In this document: positions 1 to 5,918 of the stretch, piece by piece
How the letters are laid out: each line of letters begins with the position of its first letter
How positions within the stretch are numbered: the stretch's first letter is position 1
NCBI RefSeq assembly: GCF_034007085.1
Contig: NZ_JAVERO010000118.1
Location: 1 to 6,706 of the forward strand
Reading direction: 5' to 3'
DNA length: 6,706 nucleotides
From: Castellaniella sp034007085
GTDB taxonomy: Bacteria > Pseudomonadota > Gammaproteobacteria > Burkholderiales > Burkholderiaceae_B
Notes under the pieces: generated by a model
The model's input: only the letters and a program-made list of their open reading frames with translations
What the model was told of the DNA's origin: nothing
Databases searched by the model: none
Made by a program: the position numbers and the translations under genes

Positions 1-1704
1 GGACTCCTGGACGAGACCCAGGCGGTCGGCCTGGAAGCCGCCTACGTCTACCTGAGACGGGTCGAGCACATGCTGCAATACCGCGAGGATGAACAGACCC
101 ACCTGCTGCCCCGCACGGACGAGGGCATGGCAGCCCTGGCCCAGGCCATGGGCCACGCCGACACGACCGGATTCCAGGCCGAACTGGACCGGCACCGCGC
201 CTTCGTCTCGCAGTGCTTTCGCGATGCCTTCCGCATCGCCGGCATGGGCGGCGATGCGCAGGAACCGGAAACCCCGCAGGCCGAAACGCCCGCAGCGTCG
301 CTGCCGGACGGGTTGGCCGAAACGATGCAAGCCCGCATCGACACCTTGCTCGACAGCCACCGGATCCGCAGCCTGCCGCGCGCCAGCCAGCAACGCCTGC
401 AGGCGCTGCTGCCCGGCCTGATCCAGGCCGCCGCCCGCACCGACGACCCGCCCGTTGCGCTGCAGCGGCTGCTGAACCTGGTGGAGCACATCGCCCAGCG
501 CAGCGCCTACCTGGCGCTGCTGGCCGAATATCCCGAAACCCTGGCCCGCGTGGCGCGCATCGTCCAGGCCAGCCCCTGGGCCTCGGAATACCTGACGCGC
601 TACCCCCTGCTGCTCGACAGCCTGATCGAATGGCGCAGCCTGATGCAGGCCCCCGATTTCCCGGCCCTGGCCGAACAGCTGCGCAACGACCTGGACGCCT
701 GCCTGCTGCCCGACGGCCAGCCGGACGTGGAACAGCAGATGAACCTGATGCGCGACGTCCAGCACCAGATCACTTTCCAGCTGCTGGCCCAGGATCTGGA
801 AAACGTCATCAGCGTCGAAGGACTGGCCGACCACCTGTCGGCCCTGGCCGACCTGATGCTGGCCGAGGCCATCCACCGGGTCTGGCCCCAGGTGCTGCCG
901 CGCGAACGCCGCGCCGACCCGGGTGAGCCGCGCTTTGCCATCATCGCCTATGGCAAACTGGGCGGGAAAGAGATCGGCTATGCATCCGACCTGGACCTGG
1001 TGTTCCTGTACGACGACCCGGACCAGGAAGCCAGCGAACGCTACGCCAAGCTGGGGCGCCGGGTGGCGTCCTGGCTGTCCACCCTGACCTCGTCGGGCCG
1101 ACTGTACGAGATCGACCTGCGCCTGCGCCCGGACGGCGATGCCGGCCTGCTGGCCCTGCCCATCGAAGCCTTCGAGCACTATCAACTGAACCAGGCCTGG
1201 CCCTGGGAACACCAGGCCCTGACCCGGGCGCGCTTCGTGGCGGGCGATGTCGCCATCGGGGCGCGTTTCGAGGACATCCGTCGGCGCATCCTGCTGCTGC
1301 CACGCGACCCCGAGGCGCTGCGCCGCGAGGTCATCACCATGCGCGACAAGATTTCCCAGGGGCATCCCAACCGCAGCGACGATTTCGATCTGAAACACGA
1401 CCGGGGCGGCATGGTGGACATCGAGTTCATCACCCAGTTCCTGGTGCTCAGCCAGTCAGGCGCGCACCCCGAACTGCTGGACAACCTGGGCAACATCGCC
1501 CTGCTGGGCCTGGCGGCGCGGGCCGGCCTGATCCCTGGCCCGCTGGCGGCCGAAGCGGCGGACGCCTACCGCGTCTTTCGCCGCCGCCAGCACGCCCTGC
1601 GCCTGCAAGGTGCCGACAAGGCACGCGTGCCGCAGACAGAATTCACGCGCGAACGCAAAGCCGTGCGCCAACTATGGGCGCACGTACTGGAACCGGGCGC
1701 GTAA
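1..1704 (+). CDS. glnE: Glutamine synthetase adenylyltransferase / deadenylylase, C-terminal part (5' end outside window)
   Basis: The reading frame is open from the first base, so the start lies upstream; 567 codons are present against about 945 in E. coli GlnE. The protein is cytoplasmic and, under PII control, adds AMP to or removes it from a tyrosine of glutamine synthetase, tuning nitrogen assimilation. Visible are the end of the N-terminal deadenylylase half (LRRVEHMLQ, then DEQTHLLP, about residues 18-37 of the fragment), a helical linker, and the whole C-terminal adenylyltransferase domain. That domain has YGKLGGKE (317-324), the nucleotidyltransferase SDLDLVF with metal-binding Asp330 and Asp332, the third acid Asp372 in YEIDLRLRP, and the conserved HDRGG...DIEF block (466-476). 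The deadenylylase active site lies outside the window. Stop TAA at 1702-1704. It faces clpB tail to tail. No frameshift or missing catalytic residue is seen. Family assignment is very secure from alignment with E. coli GlnE from memory. Confidence 0.96.
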   Translation, partial: GLLDETQAVGLEAAYVYLRRVEHMLQYREDEQTHLLPRTDEGMAALAQAMGHADTTGFQAELDRHRAFVSQCFRDAFRIAGMGGDAQEPETPQAETPAASLPDGLAETMQARIDTLLDSHRIRSLPRASQQRLQALLPGLIQAAARTDDPPVALQRLLNLVEHIAQRSAYLALLAEYPETLARVARIVQASPWASEYLTRYPLLLDSLIEWRSLMQAPDFPALAEQLRNDLDACLLPDGQPDVEQQMNLMRDVQHQITFQLLAQDLENVISVEGLADHLSALADLMLAEAIHRVWPQVLPRERRADPGEPRFAIIAYGKLGGKEIGYASDLDLVFLYDDPDQEASERYAKLGRRVASWLSTLTSSGRLYEIDLRLRPDGDAGLLALPIEAFEHYQLNQAWPWEHQALTRARFVAGDVAIGARFEDIRRRILLLPRDPEALRREVITMRDKISQGHPNRSDDFDLKHDRGGMVDIEFITQFLVLSQSGAHPELLDNLGNIALLGLAARAGLIPGPLAAEAADAYRVFRRRQHALRLQGADKARVPQTEFTRERKAVRQLWAHVLEPGA

Positions 1705-1742
1705 GGTCGGACCGACCCGCGTCAGCCGCAACAAGCGGTTGC
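1705..1742. other. Convergent glnE/clpB intergenic gap with two small dyads
   Basis: Only 38 bases separate the two stop codons. The gap holds two short inverted repeats: GGTCG/CGACC (1705-1709 and 1713-1717, 3-base loop) and GCAAC/GTTGC (1728-1732 and 1738-1742, 5-base loop). Neither is followed by a T-tract on either strand, so I do not call an intrinsic terminator. They could be weak bidirectional stops, or transcription may end by Rho or run into the opposite gene. Confidence 0.4.
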
Positions 1743-4334
1743 CTACTGCAGTGTGCGTTCGAACACGAACTGCTCGCCATCCCAGTCCACCGGCACGACG
1801 TCGTTCGGGCCGAAGCGGCCTTCCAGAATGAGCCGCGCCACGGGGTTTTCCACGTGCTGCTGGATGGCACGCTTCAAGGGGCGCGCGCCAAACACCGGGT
1901 CGTAGCCTGCGCGGGCCAGTTCCTGAACCGCCGCATCAGACACTTCCAGGCGCATCTCATGCTGCGCCAGGCGCTCGGCCAGCCGCTTGAGCTGGATACG
2001 GGCGATCGGCTCGATGTGCGTCGCATCCAGGCCGTGGAACACCACGATCTCGTCGATCCGGTTCAGGAATTCCGGTCGGAATGCCGTCTTCAGTTCGTCG
2101 CGGATGACTTCCTTGACCACATCGTAGGGCTGGTCGGCCAGGTTCTGGATCTGCTGCGAACCGATGTTCGAAGTCATGATGATCACCGTGTTGCGGAAAT
2201 CCACGGTGCGGCCCTGGCCATCGGTCAAGCGGCCATCGTCCAGCACCTGCAGCAAGACGTTGAACACGTCCGGATGGGCCTTCTCGACCTCGTCGAGCAG
2301 GATCACGCTGTAGGGCTTGCGGCGCACGGCTTCCGTCAGGTAGCCGCCTTCTTCGTAGCCCACATAGCCCGGGGGCGCACCAATCAAGCGGGCCACGGAA
2401 TGCTTTTCCATGAACTCGCTCATGTCGATGCGCACCAGATGATTGTCCGAATCGAACAGAAAATGCGCCAGCGCCTTGGTCAGTTCGGTCTTGCCTACGC
2501 CGGTCGGCCCCAGGAACAGGAACGAACCATAGGGGCGGTTCGGGTCCGACAGCCCGGCACGCGAACGGCGGATGGCTTCCGACACCAGGCGCACGGCCTC
2601 GTCCTGACCGACCACGCGCTCGTGCAGCACGGCCTCCATGCCCAGCAGCTTGGCACGTTCACCCTGCATCATGCGTGACACGGGAATGCCGGTGGCACGC
2701 GACACGACCTCGGCGATTTCCTCGGCGCCGACCTGCGTGCGCAGCAGGCGCGGCTTGTCCGCATCCGCCGCCTTGGGGGCGGATTCAGCGGCCTTCAGGC
2801 GGGCTTCCAGTTCGGGCAATCGACCGTACTGCAGTTCAGCGAGCTTGTCGTACTGGCCCTTGCGCTGCAACTCTGCCATTTCGGCGCGGACCTGGTCGAT
2901 TTCCTCTTTCACGGCCTGAGAGCCCTGGACGGCCGCCTTTTCCGCCTTCCAGACTTCCTCGTAGTCGTTGTATTCGCGCTGCAAGGATTCCAGTTCGTCC
3001 TCGATCGCCTTCAGGCGGCGCTCGGAAGCCTCATCGGTGTCCTTGCGCACAGCCTCGCGTTCGATCTTCAGCTGGATGATGCGCCGGTCGAGGCGGTCCA
3101 TGACTTCCGGCTTGGAATCGATTTCCATACGGATGCGCGCCGCTGCTTCGTCGATCAGGTCAATGGCCTTGTCGGGCAGGAAACGGTCCGTGATGTAGCG
3201 GTGCGAGAGTTCCGCCGCCGCCACGATGGCCGGGTCCGTGATCTGCACGCCGTGATGCAGTTCATAGCGTTCCTGCAGGCCACGCAGGATGGCGATGGTG
3301 GATTCCACATCGGGTTCATCCACCAGCACCTTCTGAAAGCGCCGTTCCAGCGCAGCATCCTTTTCGATGTACTGGCGGTATTCGTCCAGCGTGGTCGCGC
3401 CCACACAATGCAGTTCGCCGCGCGACAGCGCGGGCTTGAGCATGTTGCCGGCATCCATGGCGCCCTCGGCCTTGCCGGCGCCCACCATGGTATGCAGTTC
3501 GTCGATGAAGACGATGGTCTGGCCCGAATCCTGGGACAGTTCCTTCAGTACGGCCTTCAGGCGTTCCTCGAATTCACCCCGGTACTTGGCCCCGGCCAGC
3601 AGCCCGGCCAGGTCCAGCGACAGAATACGCTTGCCCTTCAGGGTTTCCGGCACCTCACCGTTGACGATACGCTGGGCCAGGCCTTCGACGATGGCCGTCT
3701 TGCCCACACCGGGTTCGCCGATCAGCACGGGGTTGTTCTTGGTGCGCCGCTGCAGGATCTGGATGGTGCGACGGATTTCGTCGTCGCGCCCGATCACGGG
3801 GTCGAGCTTGCCTTCGCGGGCACGGGCCGTCAGGTCCAGGGTGTATTTTTTCAGTGCCTGACGATTGTCCTCGTCTTCGGCGCCCATCACGGATGCGCCG
3901 CCGCGCACGGCCTCGATGGCGGCTTCCAGCGCCTTGCGCTGCAGTCCGGCCTCGCGCAGGGCACGGCCGACCTCGCCCTTGTCATCGCTCAGAGCCAGCA
4001 GATAGAGTTCGCTGGCAATGTAGGCATCGCCACGCTGACCGGCTTCCTTGTCGGTGCGCGCCAGGGCAGCCTGCAAATCGCGGCTGATCTGGATATTGCC
4101 TTCGGCACCCTGGACCATGGGCAGTGCCTTGATCTGGCGATCCAGTTCGGTCTGGAGACGTGGCACGGCCACGCCGGCACGCGCCAGCAGACTGGCCGAG
4201 CCGCTGTCTGGATCGGCCAGCAAGGCCGAGAGCAGATGGACGTTTTCGATATAGGGATGGTCATGGCGTACCGCCAGACTTTGCGCGTCGGCGAGTGCCT
4301 GCTGGAACTTTGTCGTCAGTTTGTCGAATCGCAT
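1743..4334 (-). CDS. clpB: ATP-dependent disaggregase ClpB (Hsp100)
   Basis: This is a complete 863-residue protein (E. coli ClpB has 857). As a cytoplasmic hexamer it threads aggregated proteins through its pore and, with DnaK/DnaJ/GrpE, restores them after heat stress. Domains: Clp N-domain about 1-145; AAA+ 1 with Walker A GEPGVGKT (206-213), pore-loop Tyr251 in AKYRGEF, Walker B VFIDE (275-279) and arginine finger ERRF (330-333); the coiled-coil M-domain about 410-525, which separates ClpB from ClpA and ClpC; AAA+ 2 with Walker A GPTGVGKT (609-616), pore loop GYVGYEEGG (656-664), Walker B VILLDE (677-682) and sensor-2 GARP (816-819). All catalytic residues are intact. I chose the ATG at 4334 because it gives the canonical MRFDKLT N-terminus and has AAGGG 8 bases upstream. 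An in-frame ATG at 4412 lies upstream of the heat-shock -35 and would not be on that transcript. Stop TAG at 1743-1745. Confidence 0.98.
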   Translation of the reverse strand: MRFDKLTTKFQQALADAQSLAVRHDHPYIENVHLLSALLADPDSGSASLLARAGVAVPRLQTELDRQIKALPMVQGAEGNIQISRDLQAALARTDKEAGQRGDAYIASELYLLALSDDKGEVGRALREAGLQRKALEAAIEAVRGGASVMGAEDEDNRQALKKYTLDLTARAREGKLDPVIGRDDEIRRTIQILQRRTKNNPVLIGEPGVGKTAIVEGLAQRIVNGEVPETLKGKRILSLDLAGLLAGAKYRGEFEERLKAVLKELSQDSGQTIVFIDELHTMVGAGKAEGAMDAGNMLKPALSRGELHCVGATTLDEYRQYIEKDAALERRFQKVLVDEPDVESTIAILRGLQERYELHHGVQITDPAIVAAAELSHRYITDRFLPDKAIDLIDEAAARIRMEIDSKPEVMDRLDRRIIQLKIEREAVRKDTDEASERRLKAIEDELESLQREYNDYEEVWKAEKAAVQGSQAVKEEIDQVRAEMAELQRKGQYDKLAELQYGRLPELEARLKAAESAPKAADADKPRLLRTQVGAEEIAEVVSRATGIPVSRMMQGERAKLLGMEAVLHERVVGQDEAVRLVSEAIRRSRAGLSDPNRPYGSFLFLGPTGVGKTELTKALAHFLFDSDNHLVRIDMSEFMEKHSVARLIGAPPGYVGYEEGGYLTEAVRRKPYSVILLDEVEKAHPDVFNVLLQVLDDGRLTDGQGRTVDFRNTVIIMTSNIGSQQIQNLADQPYDVVKEVIRDELKTAFRPEFLNRIDEIVVFHGLDATHIEPIARIQLKRLAERLAQHEMRLEVSDAAVQELARAGYDPVFGARPLKRAIQQHVENPVARLILEGRFGPNDVVPVDWDGEQFVFERTLQ

Positions 4335-4342
4335 GGGTGGAG

Positions 4343-4347
4343 CCCTT
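4343..4347 (-). promoter_or_regulatory. Ribosome binding site deciding the clpB start
   Basis: AAGGG on the minus strand lies 8 bases before the ATG at 4334. Together with the MRFDKLT family N-terminus it supports the 863-residue form over a 26-residue longer reading. Confidence 0.7.
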
Positions 4348-4381
4348 GAGTGGGTGGGGGCGTGACGCCCCGATGTTCCAT

Positions 4382-4409
4382 ACATGCGGGCGAAAAACGG
4401 TTTTTCAAG
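4382..4409 (-). promoter_or_regulatory. Sigma-32 (RpoH) heat-shock type promoter of clpB
   Basis: On the minus strand, CTTGAAA (4409-4403) is a perfect match to the core of the sigma-32 -35 element. After a 13-base spacer comes CCGCATGT (4389-4382), one mismatch from the known -10 consensus CCCCATNT. Transcription would begin about base 4375, giving a leader of roughly 40 bases before the clpB start. clpB is a classic RpoH target in Proteobacteria, so sequence and context agree. No CIRCE element for HrcA is seen. Confidence 0.8.
4392..4406. repeat. Perfect AT-rich dyad overlapping the clpB -35 box
   Basis: GAAAAA-CGG-TTTTTC is a perfect 6-bp inverted repeat with a 3-base centre. It covers part of the sigma-32 -35 element and most of its spacer. 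It could be an operator, an A-tract-bending site, or partly a by-product of the -35 sequence. No regulator is identified. Confidence 0.5.
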
Positions 4410-4443
4410 CACTGCGGACTGCTGCGATCACTGATGCCCCGAA

Positions 4444-4459
4444 CCATCTGCACAGGTGG
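4444..4459. repeat. Imperfect palindrome in the clpB/P450 divergent region
   Basis: CCATCTG-CA-CAGGTGG pairs 6 of 7 positions as DNA, and all 7 if G-U is allowed. It sits midway between the two divergent promoters, next to an AT-rich patch (about 4469-4510). It may be a protein binding site; there is no other support. Confidence 0.3.
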
Positions 4460-4503
4460 CGCAGGAGATGTTTTAAACAATAACTATCTGATTCATATGG
4501 GAT

Positions 4504-4531
4504 TTATCAAGACCAGGACAAACCCTATGCT
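4504..4531 (+). promoter_or_regulatory. Putative housekeeping promoter of the P450 gene
   Basis: TTATCA (4504-4509, 4 of 6 to TTGACA) and TATGCT (4526-4531, 4 of 6 to TATAAT) are 16 bases apart, just after an AT-rich patch in an otherwise GC-rich area. The start would be near 4538, about 47 bases before the P450 ATG. The match is weak and the call rests partly on position. Confidence 0.35.
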
Positions 4532-4533
4532 AC

Positions 4534-4546
4534 AGTCCGGCGGACT
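4534..4546. repeat. Perfect 13-base palindrome at the expected P450 transcription start
   Basis: AGTCCG-G-CGGACT has 6-bp arms around one base. It starts 3 bases after the proposed -10 box and covers the expected transcription start, a typical repressor operator position. The left part, CAGTCCGGC (4533-4541), recurs exactly at 5842-5850 before the next gene. The operator role is inferred. Confidence 0.4.
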
Positions 4547-4573
4547 CTGCCCAAGGCCCTTGCTTTGCTGCCC

Positions 4574-4579
4574 GAAGGA
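4574..4579 (+). promoter_or_regulatory. Ribosome binding site of the P450 gene
   Basis: GAAGGA lies 5 bases before the ATG at 4585, a good Shine-Dalgarno match that fixes the start of the P450. Confidence 0.75.
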
Positions 4580-4584
4580 CTGCC

Positions 4585-5739
4585 ATGAACGCCCCCCAGG
4601 ACTGGGACCCCCGCGCCCCCGATATCCTCGCCGATCCCATCGCCGCCTATGACCGCATGCGGGGCCGCTGCCCGGTGGCCCACAGCGACTATCTGCACCA
4701 TTCCGTGTTCCGTCACGCCGATGTGATGCGAATCCTGCTGGACCACAAGACCTTCAGCAGCCAGGCGTCGCGCCATGTCTCCGTGCCCAACAGCATGGAT
4801 CCGCCCGAGCACACGGCGTACCGCCGACTGATCGAGCCCTACTTCGGCCCGGACCGCATGGCAGCCTTCGAGCCGGTCTGCCGCCGCTTGTGTGCGGATC
4901 TGGTCGCCGCGCTGCCCCGCAACGAGCGCATCGAAATCATGTTCGGCGTGGCGCATCCCTTTGCCCTGCGCATGCAATGCGCGTTCCTGGGCTGGCCCGA
5001 CAGCCTGCACGAACCGCTGCTGCAATGGATCCACAAAAAGAACGTCGCCACCCTGTCCGGAGACCCCCACGCCATTGCTGCCGTCGCCACCGAATTCGAC
5101 GAAACCATTCGCGGCCTGCTGAAAGTCCGCCGCAATGCCGGGGGCCAGGCCCCCGACGACGTCACCACACGCCTGCTGCGCGAAACCGTGGACGGCCGCC
5201 CCCTGACCGAAGACGAAATCGTCAGCATCCTGCGCAACTGGACCGTCGGCGAATTGGGCACCATGGCCTCCAGCATCGGCATCATCGCCCACTACCTGGC
5301 CACCCATCCCGACCTGCAGGACCGCCTGCGCCGCCACCCGGAACTGGTCCGACCCGCCAATGACGAGATCCTGCGCATCCACGCGCCGCTGATCGCCAAC
5401 CGCCGCCTCACCACCTGTCCGGTGCGCCTGGGCAACACGCAGATCCCGGCTGGCGAACGGATCACGCTGATCTGGGCCTCGGCCAACCGCGACGAAGCGG
5501 TCTTCGGCGACCCGGACGAATTCCGCCTGGACCGCGACCCATCCCTGAACCTGCTCTACGGTGCCGGCATCCACGCCTGTCCGGGGGCGCCCTTGGCGCG
5601 CCTGGAACTCGAAGCGATGATCCAGGCCCTGTTGGCAGGCACCCGTGCGCTGGAGCCCGTCGCCGACCAGCCCCCCATGCCGGCCATCTACCCGGCCAGC
5701 GGCTACCGGCAGGCCATGCTGCAAGTGCGCCACGACTGA
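4585..5739 (+). CDS. Cytochrome P450 (soluble bacterial type), substrate unknown
   Basis: This complete 384-residue heme-thiolate monooxygenase has no membrane anchor or signal peptide, as in soluble bacterial P450s fed by ferredoxin and ferredoxin reductase. Hallmarks: C-helix DPPEHTAYR (72-80) with the heme-propionate His76 and Arg80; the K-helix ExxR at Glu261-Arg264; the ANRDEAVFGDPDEF stretch (300-313); and heme-ligand loop YGAGIHACPG (325-334) with Cys332, where Tyr replaces the usual Phe. The I-helix reads WTVGELGTMAS (219-229): Thr226 is kept, but by my alignment to P450cam the catalytic acid (Asp251 there) is Gly225, and an acid, Glu223, sits two residues earlier. The start has a strong ribosome binding site. 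No redox partner, transporter or regulator gene lies in the window, so the substrate cannot be inferred. It is divergent from clpB. P450 identity is secure; the CYP family is not assigned. Confidence 0.95.
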   Translation: MNAPQDWDPRAPDILADPIAAYDRMRGRCPVAHSDYLHHSVFRHADVMRILLDHKTFSSQASRHVSVPNSMDPPEHTAYRRLIEPYFGPDRMAAFEPVCRRLCADLVAALPRNERIEIMFGVAHPFALRMQCAFLGWPDSLHEPLLQWIHKKNVATLSGDPHAIAAVATEFDETIRGLLKVRRNAGGQAPDDVTTRLLRETVDGRPLTEDEIVSILRNWTVGELGTMASSIGIIAHYLATHPDLQDRLRRHPELVRPANDEILRIHAPLIANRRLTTCPVRLGNTQIPAGERITLIWASANRDEAVFGDPDEFRLDRDPSLNLLYGAGIHACPGAPLARLELEAMIQALLAGTRALEPVADQPPMPAIYPASGYRQAMLQVRHD

Positions 5740-5855
5740 AGCCGGCGGCGCGCCAGCATCCACGTCCCCCGGCATTCCGTGGCGCAGAAAGGACACTGTA
5801 CCCACGCAGTGCGGATTCTCGCTGCAGACGACCGCGCTATCCAGTCCGGCAAGAC

Positions 5856-5861
5856 TACAAT
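5856..5861 (+). promoter_or_regulatory. -10-like box before the amidotransferase gene
   Basis: TACAAT matches TATAAT at 5 of 6 positions. No recognisable -35 is found 16-18 bases upstream, so an activator or an extended contact would be needed. Transcription would start near 5868, giving a leader of about 50 bases to the ATG at 5919. Alternatively it would begin almost exactly at an earlier in-frame ATG at 5868. Confidence 0.4.
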
Positions 5862-5877
5862 TCAGGCATGAACCATT

Positions 5878-5896
5878 CGGGGCGGCATCCGCCCCG
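5878..5896 (+). repeat. Perfect 8-bp GC hairpin in the amidotransferase leader
   Basis: CGGGGCGG-CAT-CCGCCCCG forms an uninterrupted 8-bp stem, nearly all G-C, with a 3-base loop. No U-tract follows, so it is not a standard terminator. It ends 22 bases before the ATG at 5919 and would be the main fold of the mRNA leader. It could affect translation or mRNA stability, or be a protein site. Confidence 0.55.
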
Positions 5897-5918
5897 GTCT
5901 GCCTGGAATCTGTCTGCC

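Larger units (their letters stand above)
5740..5918. other. Spacer between the P450 and amidotransferase genes
   Basis: The 179-base spacer has no convincing gene. Just after the P450 stop are short inverted repeats, CCACG/CGTGG (5760-5764 and 5778-5782) and CACTG/CAGTG (5794-5798 and 5807-5811). Neither has a T-tract, so no intrinsic terminator is called. The right half carries the -10-like box and hairpin listed separately. Confidence 0.5.

Noticed and set aside
1705..1742. Intrinsic terminator between glnE and clpB
   Set aside because: Stems are only 5 bp and no T-tract follows on either strand.
1674..2678. 334-codon plus-strand open frame running from the glnE end into clpB
   Set aside because: It is antisense to the conserved ClpB C-terminal half, and its His/Gln/Val-rich composition mirrors that frame. 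Its first bases overlap glnE in another frame.
3201..4349. 382-codon plus-strand open frame opposite clpB
   Set aside because: It is an antisense shadow of the conserved ClpB N-terminal and AAA+ 1 regions. No motif or family is recognised in its translation.
4335..4412. Longer clpB reading starting at 4412
   Set aside because: The 26 extra residues are not ClpB-like. That start lies upstream of the heat-shock -35 box, and the ATG at 4334 has a good ribosome binding site and the canonical N-terminus.
4489..4512. FNR-like or other regulator box in the AT-rich patch before the P450 (TGAT ... ATCA)
   Set aside because: The half-sites are 13 bases apart instead of 4, and the arms match poorly beyond four bases.
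4525..5805. 426-codon open frame on the minus strand across the P450 gene
   Set aside because: It lies opposite a clearly real P450 with all family motifs. Its translation is low-complexity G/A/V/D/Q-rich with no recognisable domain, as expected for an antisense frame in high-GC DNA.
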